Positions 28,070 to 37,670 are shown, counted from the first letter of the stretch. The stretch: 64,000 nucleotides of DNA from JAWKWH01 sp963669415 (GCA_963669415.2 CAXXPS010000001.1:620001-684000), one strand, 5' to 3'. The notes: generated by a model from the sequence alone, not told the origin. Program-made: numbers and translations.

Positions 28070-28155
28070 GTTCTCCTGTTGAGCAACGTCTGTTTGCGTG
28101 GTCCGGCGTTCGGCTCCTCACTGGACCCCGATTACCGGTGCGGCCCCGTCATAGG
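28070..28155 (-). promoter_or_regulatory. ROSE-like RNA thermometer in the hsp20 leader
   Basis: On the minus strand the Shine-Dalgarno AGGAG (28073-28077) is preceded by TTGCT (28082-28086) with a 4-nt loop CAAC between them. Paired antiparallel they give U-G, U-A, G-G, C-G and U-A, the signature 3' hairpin of ROSE elements with its non-canonical G-G pair. Upstream the leader is GC-rich and can fold further. ROSE elements control small heat-shock genes in rhizobia. The outer end is approximate. Confidence 0.72.
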
Positions 28156-28332
28156 CGGCCACGACAAATAGATAGGAATTGGAAAATCGGGGTTCAAGGG
28201 ATGGCGTTGCCCGAATTTCATCTGCTGCAGACGAGCGAATATTTAGCTCTGAAAGCGACTGCAGGATCGCTGGTTCAGTACGTCAGATTTTTCGGAAGAA
28301 AACCGGTTGCACCCGCCGCTAATCCAATTGTG

Positions 28333-29601
28333 TCAGTGCAGCAAACGCAGTTCACCGCTACTTGGCCCCAGACCTGCCGGAACCGGCACGTTGGTCGACT
28401 CATAGTTCGTGTTCAACACGACGTTGGGTTTGCGTTTGAGCTTGATGCTACGAGCGACGATGGCCGTGTAGGCTGAAGCGTCCGCCACCTTGGAATTGGT
28501 GTCGATGATGAAATTGCCGTTTGGAAGATAGATCGTGCCAAGCAGATTGGAAGCTTTGTTGCTGCGCAGCACGAAGTCGGCATAGTTGGAAGATCGATCC
28601 TGGAAGAAGATCAGGCCGGCCATCGATCCGGTTTTCGCTGCTTCCAGATCAACGGTCGATCCGCTTTCGAGCGCGAATGTCGATTTGGACCCAGTGAAGT
28701 AGAAATCGACACCGCGGCCAAAAAGCGTGGCGTCCGATCCCAGTGTCAGCGGACCATTCTTGATGACATAGATGCCGGGATCGAGTGTGACCTGAGCTTG
28801 CGCTTTGATTGTCAATCCGTCGCAGTAAACGCCTGGCGAAAGGCGGTGCACCGCCCCTTCGTCCTTTAATTGCAGGGCCGACGCTTTGCAGGATGTCGAA
28901 CTGTGAGATGGTGGTGTCCGCAATTTCAGCGGATCCTCCATCGGCGGACAGTCGGTGATGGGCAATTTGTTGTAGTTCTTTGCTGCTCCACCAAAGCCGC
29001 CTGCGGTGCAGGCTAGTTCGGCCACCATCGATGCACTCTTGTTCGAGGACATGCCGTCGACCGCGACCGAGTTGGAATATACTGCACAGTTCGGCGCAGT
29101 AAGCAGTGCATCATCGTTCAGGCTGATAGTCTGCGATGCGCTTGGATTCAGGCCGATGGCGCAGATATTGGTTTTTCCTGCAGCCGTGGCGGTAGCGCTT
29201 TTGACGATCTGCGGTGAAGAAAAGAAGGACGAATAGAAATAGGGGTAATGATCCTGTTTGACCGTCACTGTCACCTGCTTGTTCGTCTTGTCGACTTCCG
29301 TCTCGACCTCGTAGTAGTTCTTCGAAGCATGATGGGTCAGGTAGTTGGATTTCACCACATGTTCGGAAATTGCCTTGGCGGTTTTTTCGTCCCAGCCTTT
29401 CAGCGAAGCCTCGCGAACTGCAGCGAGTGCAGCGGCATCGGCTGAGTTCTGGATCGCCGATTTTTGCGAGTGGACCAGGAACATATCCATGCCACCGGCG
29501 GCCAGTCCCAGAAGAACGGGCGCAGCAAGGGCGAAAGAGACAGCAAAATTGCCCTCCCTGGATTTCAATGCTGAACGAATGAGTGCCGCCACTTTTGCCA
29601 T
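28333..29601 (-). CDS. TadG-like Tad-domain protein
   Basis: A 422-residue protein with an N-terminal membrane helix (FAVSFALAAPVLLGLAAGGMDMFLV) followed by the Tad-domain region (KSAIQNSADAAALAAVREAS). TadG-like proteins are surface or pilus-assembly proteins of Flp pilus systems. The rest is beta-rich and probably periplasmic or exposed, with LSPGVYCDGLTIKAQAQVTLDPGIYVIKNGPL resembling the DUF7305-like right-handed repeats seen in lone rhizobial TadG relatives. No other tad/cpa gene is nearby, so it is an orphan copy. Confidence 0.82.
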   Translation of the reverse strand: MAKVAALIRSALKSREGNFAVSFALAAPVLLGLAAGGMDMFLVHSQKSAIQNSADAAALAAVREASLKGWDEKTAKAISEHVVKSNYLTHHASKNYYEVETEVDKTNKQVTVTVKQDHYPYFYSSFFSSPQIVKSATATAAGKTNICAIGLNPSASQTISLNDDALLTAPNCAVYSNSVAVDGMSSNKSASMVAELACTAGGFGGAAKNYNKLPITDCPPMEDPLKLRTPPSHSSTSCKASALQLKDEGAVHRLSPGVYCDGLTIKAQAQVTLDPGIYVIKNGPLTLGSDATLFGRGVDFYFTGSKSTFALESGSTVDLEAAKTGSMAGLIFFQDRSSNYADFVLRSNKASNLLGTIYLPNGNFIIDTNSKVADASAYTAIVARSIKLKRKPNVVLNTNYESTNVPVPAGLGPSSGELRLLH

Positions 29602-29832
29602 TCCGGAATATTATCAAGAAGTTGCTAAGGTCGACTCAATCAGCTGGTTAAAATTTTTCCTTCGAAATTAACCAACCTGGCCGGTCCGAACCTAGATCGT
29701 TGCAACGCTGCATTGAGTGCCGATCGGCAACCACAACTGCGCATTCTTTTGATCGACTATTCGGTTTTTATCGAGATTGCCAATTGACGGATAAGCTCCC
29801 GACAATATCAGGCACACAACGATGGGTGAAAA

Positions 29833-31038
29833 TCAGGAAGCCGCGCGAACCGATTCATATTTGGCAAGCATGCCGCTGAATACCGATTTCGGTTCCGCTC
29901 TGCCAAACAAGTATCCTTGTCCGATATCGACCCCTCGATCCTCGACCATCCGCAGCTGATCTTCGGTCTCGATACCTTCCGCGACCGTCTTCAGGCCGAT
30001 ATTGTTGGCCAGTTCGACTGTCGTGTCGAAGAAGTGACGCGAAATCGGATCGAACTCCATCGACTGGACGATAGACATGTCGATTTTCAGTTCGGTGAAC
30101 GGGCACAGCCGCAACATGTCGAAATTGGCCCCGCCGGTGCCATAGTCGTCGATGGACAGTCTGAAGCCGGCCAAACGCAGGCGGGTAAGCGATTCCAACA
30201 GCCGGTTCATCTGTTTTGGTAGCGCGGTTTCAGTCAGTTCGATCGCGACCGTGCTGGTGGCAATTGCAAACTCCTCCGCTAGGTCGCAAATCTCTTCAAC
30301 TACCCCCGGCTCCTCTACGACCGAAGCATCCATATTGACCGCGAAATCGCAATCGAAACCGTCGAACTGCCATTCGCTGATGTCGGCAAAAACCTTGCGA
30401 ACCGTTGTAATCGCTGCCGTTCTGGCCCGATCGGTGTGACTGATCCGCTCGAAATAACCGTGCGGTGGCGCAAACTGTCCATCCGACAATTTTATTCGCG
30501 TCAGCGCCTCCGCGCCAGACAGTGTTTTGTCGGAAATATGAAACTGCGGCTGATAGAACGGCACCAGCATCAGCTCAACCGCATCCGATGATTCATCGGG
30601 ATGGTTGGCGGCATTTTCCATTGAATTGATCTCGGCGCAGCGTGCCAGTACCGCGTCCAGCTGCGCGTCGTCGATCGGTTTTTTCAGCGCTCCAACCACA
30701 TTGGCATCGAGCATTTTGCCGAGGTTCATCGCGGATTTCAGGATGCCGCCTTCCTCACCGCTCATGATCAGAACCTGACCGGCAAACCCACGTGCAGCCA
30801 GTTCGCGCATGAATGCCAAACCGTCGAGTTTGGGCATGTTGAGGTCCAGGATAATCAGACCTGGGGGCTGGTCCGGACGTGAAACTATCTCCAGACCTTC
30901 TTCGCCGTTTGCGGCCATATATACCGGTTCGACACCGCGCGCCTTCAGCGCTTCGGCAGCGACGGTGCAAAAAATCGGGTCATCATCGACGACTAGGACT
31001 GGTTCGTTATACACAGACATCTCCCCGGAGTGGCTCAT
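29833..31038 (-). CDS. Receiver-EAL response regulator (c-di-GMP phosphodiesterase)
   Basis: A roughly 401-residue protein. A receiver domain comes first (PVLVVDDDPIFCTVAAEAL, phospho-Asp in LIILDLNMPKLDG), then a full EAL domain. The EAL residues appear intact: EAL in LSGAEALTRI, Asn in DFAVNMDAS, Glu in AIELTETALP, DDYGTG, Lys in LKIDMS, and the final Glu in VAEGIETEDQL, so it probably hydrolyses c-di-GMP. The ATG at 31038 or 31020 is the likely start; the frame is open to 31185. It is divergent from the hybrid histidine kinase, which may phosphorylate it. Confidence 0.9.
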   Translation of the reverse strand: MSHSGEMSVYNEPVLVVDDDPIFCTVAAEALKARGVEPVYMAANGEEGLEIVSRPDQPPGLIILDLNMPKLDGLAFMRELAARGFAGQVLIMSGEEGGILKSAMNLGKMLDANVVGALKKPIDDAQLDAVLARCAEINSMENAANHPDESSDAVELMLVPFYQPQFHISDKTLSGAEALTRIKLSDGQFAPPHGYFERISHTDRARTAAITTVRKVFADISEWQFDGFDCDFAVNMDASVVEEPGVVEEICDLAEEFAIATSTVAIELTETALPKQMNRLLESLTRLRLAGFRLSIDDYGTGGANFDMLRLCPFTELKIDMSIVQSMEFDPISRHFFDTTVELANNIGLKTVAEGIETEDQLRMVEDRGVDIGQGYLFGRAEPKSVFSGMLAKYESVRAAS

Positions 31039-31227
31039 GCCTAACACCAATTCCTTATGATTCCATTGACGAAATAACGTAATGTTTTCAGTAAGTAATG
31101 GTAGAAATCCAGAATCGAATACAGCTTGTAATTGACTCGATATGCGCAAAATGGAGCGTTCTGGTGATCGGGCTTCGTTAACCAATTATCCCTAATATGC
31201 GCCGCATTTCCATCAAACGGGCGGCAA

Positions 31228-33972
31228 ATGCGGCAACTCCGATTTTTCAACCTGTTGAGCTTCCGTCTCGCATTGATTGTCGGTGTGAGTGCGCTGGTGG
31301 GCATCTACCTGATTTCCGGGCTCTTTCTTTTGCAGGACTTTCAGAAGACCATTTCGGCTGAAAAGGAGCGGTTGAAAGGGGCGGCAACCGCGTTCTCCGC
31401 TGCCGTCTCTTCGCCATTGGCGGCTGGAGACCAGGCTTCTACGCTACGTGTGTTGCGCGGAATCCGCGAACTGCCGGACACCACCTACGTCGCTGTGGAG
31501 CTACCCGATGGACGCACATTTGCCGAGATCGGCAGTGGTGTCATGTTGCTCGGCCGGGACGGCTCCGTAGAGGGCCAATCGCTCATCGACATATTCCGCT
31601 CAGAAGCGATTACCACCCAGGCGAACATTGTGCAGGGTGGCGTTCAAATCGGAACACTGAAAATACACAGTGAAGTCGAATCCATCCGCTCCAATTATCT
31701 CACCAGCGCCACCAACATGCTGCTGGTTGGCCTGGTTGTTGTGGTGTTGACCCTGCTGGCGACTTCAATACTGGTCCGTCGTGTCACAGGACCGTTGCGA
31801 CAGCTGACCGACAAGCTGATCAATATGCGGGACAACAATGATCTGTCGCTTCGCTTCAAATATGACCGCGGCGATGAGGTGGGCGTGCTGGCGCGGGCAT
31901 TCAATGAGGCCTTTACCGGGATTGAAGAGCGCGATATCGCCTTGCGCCGGCACCGAGATACGCTGGAAGAAACTGTTCAGACCAGAACACGCGAATTGCG
32001 CGACGCGGTGGTTGTGGCGGAACAGGCTAATGCCGCGAAGTCGGAGTTTCTGGCAACGATGAGCCACGAAATCAGAACGCCGATGAATGGCATGATGGTT
32101 ATGGCCGAACTACTCGCAGCCTCACCATTGTCTTCGAAACATTTGCGTTATGCGCAGGTCATCTCGCGTTCGGGACGGTCGCTCCTGAACATCATCAACG
32201 ACATTCTCGACATGTCGAAAATCGAATCGGGCCGGCTGCAGCTGGAACAGACTCCGTTCTCGCTGGATGAAATGATCGAAGACACAGTCAGCCTGTTTTC
32301 GGCGCGGGCCCGTGAGAAGGGGCTGACACTAACGTCGTTCATCAGTTGCAACGCGGCGACCGTCTTCAGCGGTGATCCAACCCGGCTCGGACAGATCGTC
32401 GCCAACCTTGTCAACAACGCGCTGAAATTCACCGACGAGGGGGGCGTGTCGATCAATGTACACGCTGCCGTTCAGTCTGGGGACCAAAAGGTGCAGCGCG
32501 TCCGCATTGATGTGGAAGACACCGGCATTGGAATCGCCGCGGACAAGCTGGACAGCGTTTTCGAACAGTTTACCCAGGCTGATCAGTCGACCACCCGCAA
32601 GTTTGGTGGAACCGGCCTTGGATTGCCGATTTCCAAGAAGCTCATCGAAATCATGGGCGGAGAGATTGGCGTGACCAGTGAACCGGGAACCGGCAGCATA
32701 TTCCACGTCGAAATCGACCTGCCTGTCTGCGAAGCACGGACCAGCGAATCTGGTTCGAACGCTGCTGCACGGACGGTCGTCGTTGTCGATGATGATCCGG
32801 TTTCGCGCAAATCCATCATCTCTGCGCTAACCGATCGCAATGTCGCAGTGCTCGAATGCGCCGCCGACCGCACGCTACCGGCATCGGATCTGGTTCTGGC
32901 GCGTTCCGGCTCCTGGTTATCGATTGCCGGCAACTTCGACGAAGAAATAGATCAATGCCCTTCCGTGGTAATCATGACCGGGTATGGGGAAGACGGCATC
33001 GACAGTGGCGAGACGGGCGTCATCGCCGGCGAAGTTTCATTGCCGGCGACGAGATCGGCGATCGATATCATCTGCAAGGGATTGCAGTCGGGAGATTACT
33101 CCGAACTGTTGCACAGCCAGTCTGAGCTCACCAAAATTGATTTCCCGACATTTGGAGGACTATCGGTTCTTGCCGTCGATGATGATGCGGTGAACCGCGA
33201 GGTTCTCAAAGAGGCGCTCACAGCCCTGGGAGTAACGGCCAGCTTCGCAAACAGCGGCGAGGAAGCCATCGAAAACGTCAAAAAGCGCGAATTTGAAATC
33301 ATCTTCATGGATTGTTCAATGCCGGGCATGGACGGTTACGAGGCGACCGGAAAAATTCGACAAATTGAGCGCGAGACAGGCCGGGATTATACCCGCATCG
33401 TTGCCCTGACCGCACATGTTGCGGGTGAAGAAGCCCAGCGTTGGCGCAGCGCGGAGATGGACAGTTACATCGCCAAACCGTTCACCATAGCGGCACTGGC
33501 CAAGGAGTTCGAACTTCTGGGAGCCGATCCGGTTCTGCTGAATGCGGTTGCGGACCAATCCGATGAAGCCACGAAAACGGAAGAGGCGCCAATCCTGTCC
33601 GACAGGATGCTGGACATGTTCAAGTCTGTCGGCGCGACAACGGGGGCTGATTTGGGCGCCCGTGTGTTTGGCCTGTTTTCGCGGCACGCGCCGAACGCGC
33701 TGTCTGATATCCGAAACGCAATGCAATCCGATGCCGATTACGAAGAGCTTGCGAAACTCATTCATGCGTTGAAGTCGATTTGCAACAGCGCGGGCGCAAT
33801 GCGGGCGGCGGCTTTGTGTGAGAAGCTTGAGCAGCAAGCCAAATCCGGCGAGCCGATATCAGCAAAATCACGTGATGAACTGGAAATCGTCGTCGAAGAT
33901 ACGATCGGAACCATGAAGGGTTTGAATGCCCGGGTCTCCGATGCGCCAGCAGAAGCAGTAAAGGCCGGCTAG
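31228..33972 (+). CDS. Hybrid sensor histidine kinase with HAMP, two receivers and HPt
   Basis: A 914-residue inner-membrane kinase. Two membrane helices (about 14-36 and 165-188) flank a roughly 130-residue periplasmic sensor. Then come HAMP, a coiled coil, HisKA with H280 in ATMSHEIRTPMNG, and an ATPase domain with complete N, G1 and G2 boxes. The first receiver-like domain (about 511-620) starts with VVVVDDDPVS but has no phospho-acceptor Asp, so it is a pseudo-receiver. The second has D695 in IIFMDCSMPGMDG. The HPt domain has H846 in IHALKSICNSAGA. The layout is BarA-like. The signal is unknown. Confidence 0.93.
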   Translation: MRQLRFFNLLSFRLALIVGVSALVGIYLISGLFLLQDFQKTISAEKERLKGAATAFSAAVSSPLAAGDQASTLRVLRGIRELPDTTYVAVELPDGRTFAEIGSGVMLLGRDGSVEGQSLIDIFRSEAITTQANIVQGGVQIGTLKIHSEVESIRSNYLTSATNMLLVGLVVVVLTLLATSILVRRVTGPLRQLTDKLINMRDNNDLSLRFKYDRGDEVGVLARAFNEAFTGIEERDIALRRHRDTLEETVQTRTRELRDAVVVAEQANAAKSEFLATMSHEIRTPMNGMMVMAELLAASPLSSKHLRYAQVISRSGRSLLNIINDILDMSKIESGRLQLEQTPFSLDEMIEDTVSLFSARAREKGLTLTSFISCNAATVFSGDPTRLGQIVANLVNNALKFTDEGGVSINVHAAVQSGDQKVQRVRIDVEDTGIGIAADKLDSVFEQFTQADQSTTRKFGGTGLGLPISKKLIEIMGGEIGVTSEPGTGSIFHVEIDLPVCEARTSESGSNAAARTVVVVDDDPVSRKSIISALTDRNVAVLECAADRTLPASDLVLARSGSWLSIAGNFDEEIDQCPSVVIMTGYGEDGIDSGETGVIAGEVSLPATRSAIDIICKGLQSGDYSELLHSQSELTKIDFPTFGGLSVLAVDDDAVNREVLKEALTALGVTASFANSGEEAIENVKKREFEIIFMDCSMPGMDGYEATGKIRQIERETGRDYTRIVALTAHVAGEEAQRWRSAEMDSYIAKPFTIAALAKEFELLGADPVLLNAVADQSDEATKTEEAPILSDRMLDMFKSVGATTGADLGARVFGLFSRHAPNALSDIRNAMQSDADYEELAKLIHALKSICNSAGAMRAAALCEKLEQQAKSGEPISAKSRDELEIVVEDTIGTMKGLNARVSDAPAEAVKAG

Positions 33973-34308
33973 CAACCGGTGCGCTTGGAATGACCCGGAG
34001 CGTACCGGGGCACAATTTTCCGCATATCCATCGCATGAACCCAAGATGAACGGCTGTTTCCGGATCCGTTCACCCCGACATTGCTAAACCGGTATCCGAC
34101 GGTTCCAACGAATCGTATCGGACCGAAGGTCCTGACCTGGTCCGGCTCGCTGTCCCGGGGGTAACGTCCCTTCCTCCCGGGACAGAGAGGCCGGTTTGCA
34201 GGTCCAAGCTACAATTGATCTCTCCCAATATTTTTTCTCATCGGTAAATGGGCTTGCATTCACCACCTGCGGCCTTATCACCGCATTGTGGAGGCCGGAT
34301 AAGCGAAA
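33973..34308. other. Intergenic stretch with a strong hairpin
   Basis: No gene is seen in these 336 bases. A perfect 9-bp inverted repeat TGTCCCGGG / CCCGGGACA (34151-34159 and 34176-34184) encloses a 16-nt loop with a CT-rich half (GTCCCTTCCT). No T-run follows on either strand, so it is not a standard terminator. The surrounding bases are also rich in short inverted repeats. It could be part of the leader of the hydrolase gene or a small RNA, but nothing proves transcription. Confidence 0.35.
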
Positions 34309-35259
34309 ATGTCGGATCACCTTGTCGAGACGGAGAACAATCCCGTGCCCAACGGAGCTGTCGCCGACTTTTTCCGTTCGAGGGATGGCCGCAAACTCCG
34401 CTACGCGCTGTTTCGCGATGTCTCCTCTCCGCGTAAGGGAACCGTTATCGCCCTTCATGGCCGTAACGAGTGTATTGAAAAATATTTTGAAACAGTCGGT
34501 GACCTGGCTGAACGCGGATTATGTGTCGCCACCCTGGACTGGCGCGGGCAGGGCGGTTCCGACAGGCTGATCGGAAATCCCGCCAAGGGCTATGTTGACA
34601 GTTTCTATGACTATGTGTCGGACCTCGACGATTTCTTCGAGCAGATCGTTCTGCCTGATTGCCCCGGACCCTATTATGTCTTGGCCCATTCAACCGGATC
34701 TCTGGTAGCGCTGCTTGCCACCCCGCTTCTGGTCAATCGGGTCGACCGAATGGTTTTGTGTGCGCCGCTTTTGGAATTGCACACATCGCGATTTTCCATG
34801 GCCGCGCTGAAAACCCTGACAGGCGTGATGAACCAGATTGGTTTGGGGCGGATTTATATGGCGGGTGGGCGGCGCCCACGCGAAATACGACCGTTTAAGG
34901 GAAACAAGCTGACGACTGATGCAGATCGCTACAGGCGCAATGCAGAGCTGTTCAAAAAGGCGCCACGTTTGGGTCTGGGAGGACCGACCGCCGCATGGGT
35001 CAACGCGTTTTGCCGTGCATCCATCGATGTGTCGGACACCGACTTCATGGCCGCTATTCGCATTCCGATCCTGATCATTGCCGCCGGCGCCGACGAAGTC
35101 GTCTCCAACCGCGCCATCGAGCGCTACTCCCGGCGTCTCCGTTCGGGCAAGCTTGTGGTTGTTGACGGTGCCCGCCATGAAATCCTGCAGGAGGCGGACA
35201 GGTATCGCGACCAGCTGCTTGCGGCATTCGACGCGTTTGTTCCGGGCAGTGAGAGTTGA
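34309..35259 (+). CDS. Alpha/beta hydrolase (S33-type, lysophospholipase-like)
   Basis: A 316-residue cytoplasmic hydrolase of the Hydrolase_4 family, which includes monoacylglycerol lipases and PldB. The oxyanion segment VIALHGRNECIEKYF, the nucleophile elbow LAHSTGS (Ser), the acid region PILIIAAGADEVVSN (Asp) and the catalytic His in VVDGARHEIL are all in place. The substrate cannot be told from sequence; lysophospholipids or monoglycerides are the family norm. Confidence 0.88.
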   Translation: MSDHLVETENNPVPNGAVADFFRSRDGRKLRYALFRDVSSPRKGTVIALHGRNECIEKYFETVGDLAERGLCVATLDWRGQGGSDRLIGNPAKGYVDSFYDYVSDLDDFFEQIVLPDCPGPYYVLAHSTGSLVALLATPLLVNRVDRMVLCAPLLELHTSRFSMAALKTLTGVMNQIGLGRIYMAGGRRPREIRPFKGNKLTTDADRYRRNAELFKKAPRLGLGGPTAAWVNAFCRASIDVSDTDFMAAIRIPILIIAAGADEVVSNRAIERYSRRLRSGKLVVVDGARHEILQEADRYRDQLLAAFDAFVPGSES

Positions 35260-35279
35260 ACGCCTCTGGGATCATGACC

Positions 35280-36056
35280 CTAGGAGTTCAGCTTTGCCAA
35301 TGCCGCTTCGTGCAATGCCGGCGTTGCCGCCGCAATGACATTGCCGCCGGTCTCGGCCGGGCCACCGTCCCAGCGGGTCACCACGCCGCCGGCCGCCTCA
35401 ATCAATGGAATTAGCCCGACGATGTCGTAGGGTTGCAGGATTCCGGGCTCCGCGACAACATCGATGTGTCCGGCCGCAAGCAGCGCGAAGGCATAGCAGT
35501 CGCATCCGTAGCGGGCCAGTTTGACCTCTGATTCAAGACGTTCGTAGGCCTCCAGCTCTCGTCCTTCGAACAATTTGGGAGAGGTGGTGAACAAAATCGC
35601 ATCGTCGAGAAGTGCTGTGTCTTTCGTTTTCAGCGCGGTGTTACCGCCCGGACCCTCGTGAATTCCTTCGCCTCCAGCGGCCATGTACAGTTCACCGGTA
35701 AATGGTTGAGCCATCAAGCCGGCGATCGCTTCTCCATCTTCGGTCAGGCCGACAAGTGTGCCCCAGACCGGAAGACCGGAAATGAACGCACGGGTGCCGT
35801 CAATCGGGTCGATGACCCAGACGTGCCGGTTATCGGTGTTTTCCGCGCCGAATTCCTCACCAAGTATTCCGTGACCCGGATAACTTTCATTGATCAGGCT
35901 TCTAATGGCGCGTTCGGCTTCACGATCCGCTTCGGTTACCGGATCGAACCCACCCTGCTGCTTGTTTGAGACATGGCCATCAGCCCTGAATCGCGGCAGG
36001 GTCTGTTCGGCGGCTGCATTTGCCAGTTGTCTCAGAAACGCAATGTCGGTCGGCAT
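35280..36056 (-). CDS. hisN: Inositol-monophosphatase-family phosphatase, probably histidinol-phosphatase (HisN)
   Basis: A 258-residue Mg-dependent phosphatase. The metal-binding motifs are GFDPVTEADREAE, ILGEEFG, WVIDPIDGTRAFISGLPVWGTLVGL and, near the C-terminus, GCDCYAFALLAAGHIDVV. The FISGLPVWGTL wording is that of the HisN clade (histidinol-phosphate to histidinol) rather than SuhB, so histidine synthesis is the favoured role. It follows the N-formylglutamate amidohydrolase gene by 9 bases and is likely co-transcribed. Confidence 0.85.
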   Translation of the reverse strand: MPTDIAFLRQLANAAAEQTLPRFRADGHVSNKQQGGFDPVTEADREAERAIRSLINESYPGHGILGEEFGAENTDNRHVWVIDPIDGTRAFISGLPVWGTLVGLTEDGEAIAGLMAQPFTGELYMAAGGEGIHEGPGGNTALKTKDTALLDDAILFTTSPKLFEGRELEAYERLESEVKLARYGCDCYAFALLAAGHIDVVAEPGILQPYDIVGLIPLIEAAGGVVTRWDGGPAETGGNVIAAATPALHEAALAKLNS

Positions 36057-36065
36057 CGGTATTAT

Positions 36066-37046
36066 CTATTCCGCCGCCAGCGGCATATCGGCGAGGTCCG
36101 GTGCCGACAATTTCATCAGTTCGAGGCAGAAACTGCCCAGATCCTCGCAAAGAGCGGAGAATCCGGACTTTTTGTGATAAGTCCGTTCGTCCATATAAAG
36201 GCTTCGATTGACCTCGATCTGTATCGCGTGGAGGCCATTATCCGGTCGGCCGTAATGTTCGGTGATGAAACCACCGGCATAGGGCTTGTTGTGGGTAACC
36301 ACGTATCCCATTGAGCGCAGCAGTTTCATTGCCCGTTCGCTGAGATGCTGGGATGCCGATGTGCCAAACCGGTCGCCAATGATGAAATCAGGTTTCTCGC
36401 CGCCGTCAGTGGCGCGGATATTGGCCGGCATCGAGTGGCAATCAACCAGAATTGCCGCACCAAATCGGCCGTGCGTATGTGCGAGCAGACGTTGCAGGCA
36501 CTCGTGATAAGGCTTGTAAGCCTGTTCGATGCGCATCAGCGCTTCGGAAAGCCGCAATCGCGAATGATAAATTTCAAGCCCTTCGCCGACGAGACGGGGA
36601 ATGGTTCCCAACCCGCCTGCCACGCGAGCTGACCTGGTGTTGGCAAATGAAGGGACAGGATCGTCGAACATTCGAGGATCAAGCTCCCATGGTTCCCGAT
36701 TGACGTCGAGCCAGGCCCTGGGAAAGTTTGCAGCAAGCAGCGGCGCCCCGAGTGAAGGTGCGCACACAAACAGTTCGTCTACATAGGCGTCTTCGGATTT
36801 ACGGATTGAAATCTGGTCGAGGCGCGACTGGTTCAAGAATTCCGGTGCGTAATGGCGGCCGCTATGCGGGGAGTTAAACACGAACGGCACGGACTGATGT
36901 GCCGGCATGCTGACATGGAAGGGAGGAATCTCGGACATGTCATCCGGTTTGTTCACGCGCATTCCTTCCATGCTGGCTGAATCACTCTTTGAATAGCGTG
37001 CGGAGACTGCCATCGTGGAGAATGCATGTCCAGCAATGGCGCTCAT
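36066..37046 (-). CDS. N-formylglutamate amidohydrolase family protein
   Basis: A roughly 300-residue zinc hydrolase of the FGase (HutG-like) family, which releases formate from N-formylglutamate. Family segments are FNSPHSGRHYAPEFL, the ILVDCHSMPA motif with metal ligands, DFIIGDRFGTSAS and HNKPYAGGFITEHYG. The frame is open from 37046, but ATGs at 36962 or 36941 give the normal length. No hut genes are adjacent. It leads hisN in an operon and is divergent from cpdR, a layout I recall from related rhizobial genomes. Confidence 0.88.
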   Translation of the reverse strand: MSAIAGHAFSTMAVSARYSKSDSASMEGMRVNKPDDMSEIPPFHVSMPAHQSVPFVFNSPHSGRHYAPEFLNQSRLDQISIRKSEDAYVDELFVCAPSLGAPLLAANFPRAWLDVNREPWELDPRMFDDPVPSFANTRSARVAGGLGTIPRLVGEGLEIYHSRLRLSEALMRIEQAYKPYHECLQRLLAHTHGRFGAAILVDCHSMPANIRATDGGEKPDFIIGDRFGTSASQHLSERAMKLLRSMGYVVTHNKPYAGGFITEHYGRPDNGLHAIQIEVNRSLYMDERTYHKKSGFSALCEDLGSFCLELMKLSAPDLADMPLAAE

Positions 37047-37140
37047 TCACTTGATATTTACCGTCTAACCCCCATAGTGAGATTGGCAAAGACCATGCAC
37101 TAAGGCTTGAATACCGTCGGAATCACGAGGACAGAAATCC

Positions 37141-37503
37141 GTGACGAGAATACTGCTCGCCGAAGACGATGAGGATATGCGCCGTTTCCTGGTGAAAGCT
37201 CTGGAACGGGCAGGATATGAGGTCACCGACTTCGACAATGGCGCCAGCGCCTATGAGCGTTTGCGCGAAGAGCCGTTCAATCTGCTTTTGACCGACATTG
37301 TCATGCCTGAAATGGACGGCATTGAGCTTGCCCGGCGTGCGACCGAAATCGATCCGGACCTGAAGGTGATGTTCATAACCGGTTTTGCTGCTGTTGCGCT
37401 CAACCCGGATTCCAAAGCGCCGAAAGACGCTAAAATCCTGTCAAAGCCGTTTCATCTGCGCGACCTTGTCAACGAGGTTGAAAAAATGCTTCAGGCGGCC
37501 TGA
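37141..37503 (+). CDS. cpdR: CpdR-type single-domain response regulator
   Basis: A 120-residue stand-alone receiver with phospho-acceptor D52 (LLLTDIVMPEMDG) and the distinctive FMITGFAAVALNPDSKAPKD-like region and SKPFHLRDLVNEVEKML end of CpdR. In its unphosphorylated form CpdR primes ClpXP for breakdown of CtrA and other cell-cycle proteins; the CckA-ChpT relay phosphorylates it. The start is GTG with GAGGA nine bases upstream. Next to tRNA-Val, as in other rhizobia. Confidence 0.94.
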   Translation: MTRILLAEDDEDMRRFLVKALERAGYEVTDFDNGASAYERLREEPFNLLLTDIVMPEMDGIELARRATEIDPDLKVMFITGFAAVALNPDSKAPKDAKILSKPFHLRDLVNEVEKMLQAA

Positions 37504-37595
37504 TTGCCTCACTTTCCAGCCGGCGAAACACCTCAGATTCAGATTGTGAGACTATTGCGCGGCCGCTAAATCTGTGTTCTATGCGCGGCGCGAAT

Positions 37596-37670
37596 GGGCG
37601 TGTAGCTCAGCGGGAGAGCACTACGTTGACATCGTAGGGGTCACTGGTTCAATCCCAGTCACGCCCACCA
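37596..37670 (+). tRNA. tRNA-Val (GAC), with encoded CCA
   Basis: A full cloverleaf of 75 nt. The acceptor GGGCGTG pairs with CACGCCC before A-CCA. The anticodon arm CTACG-TTGACAT-CGTAG gives GAC, and the T arm carries GGTTCAATCC. The bases from 37611 on are duplicated at the far end of the island, so the 3' four-fifths of this gene was supplied by the element on integration. Confidence 0.97.
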
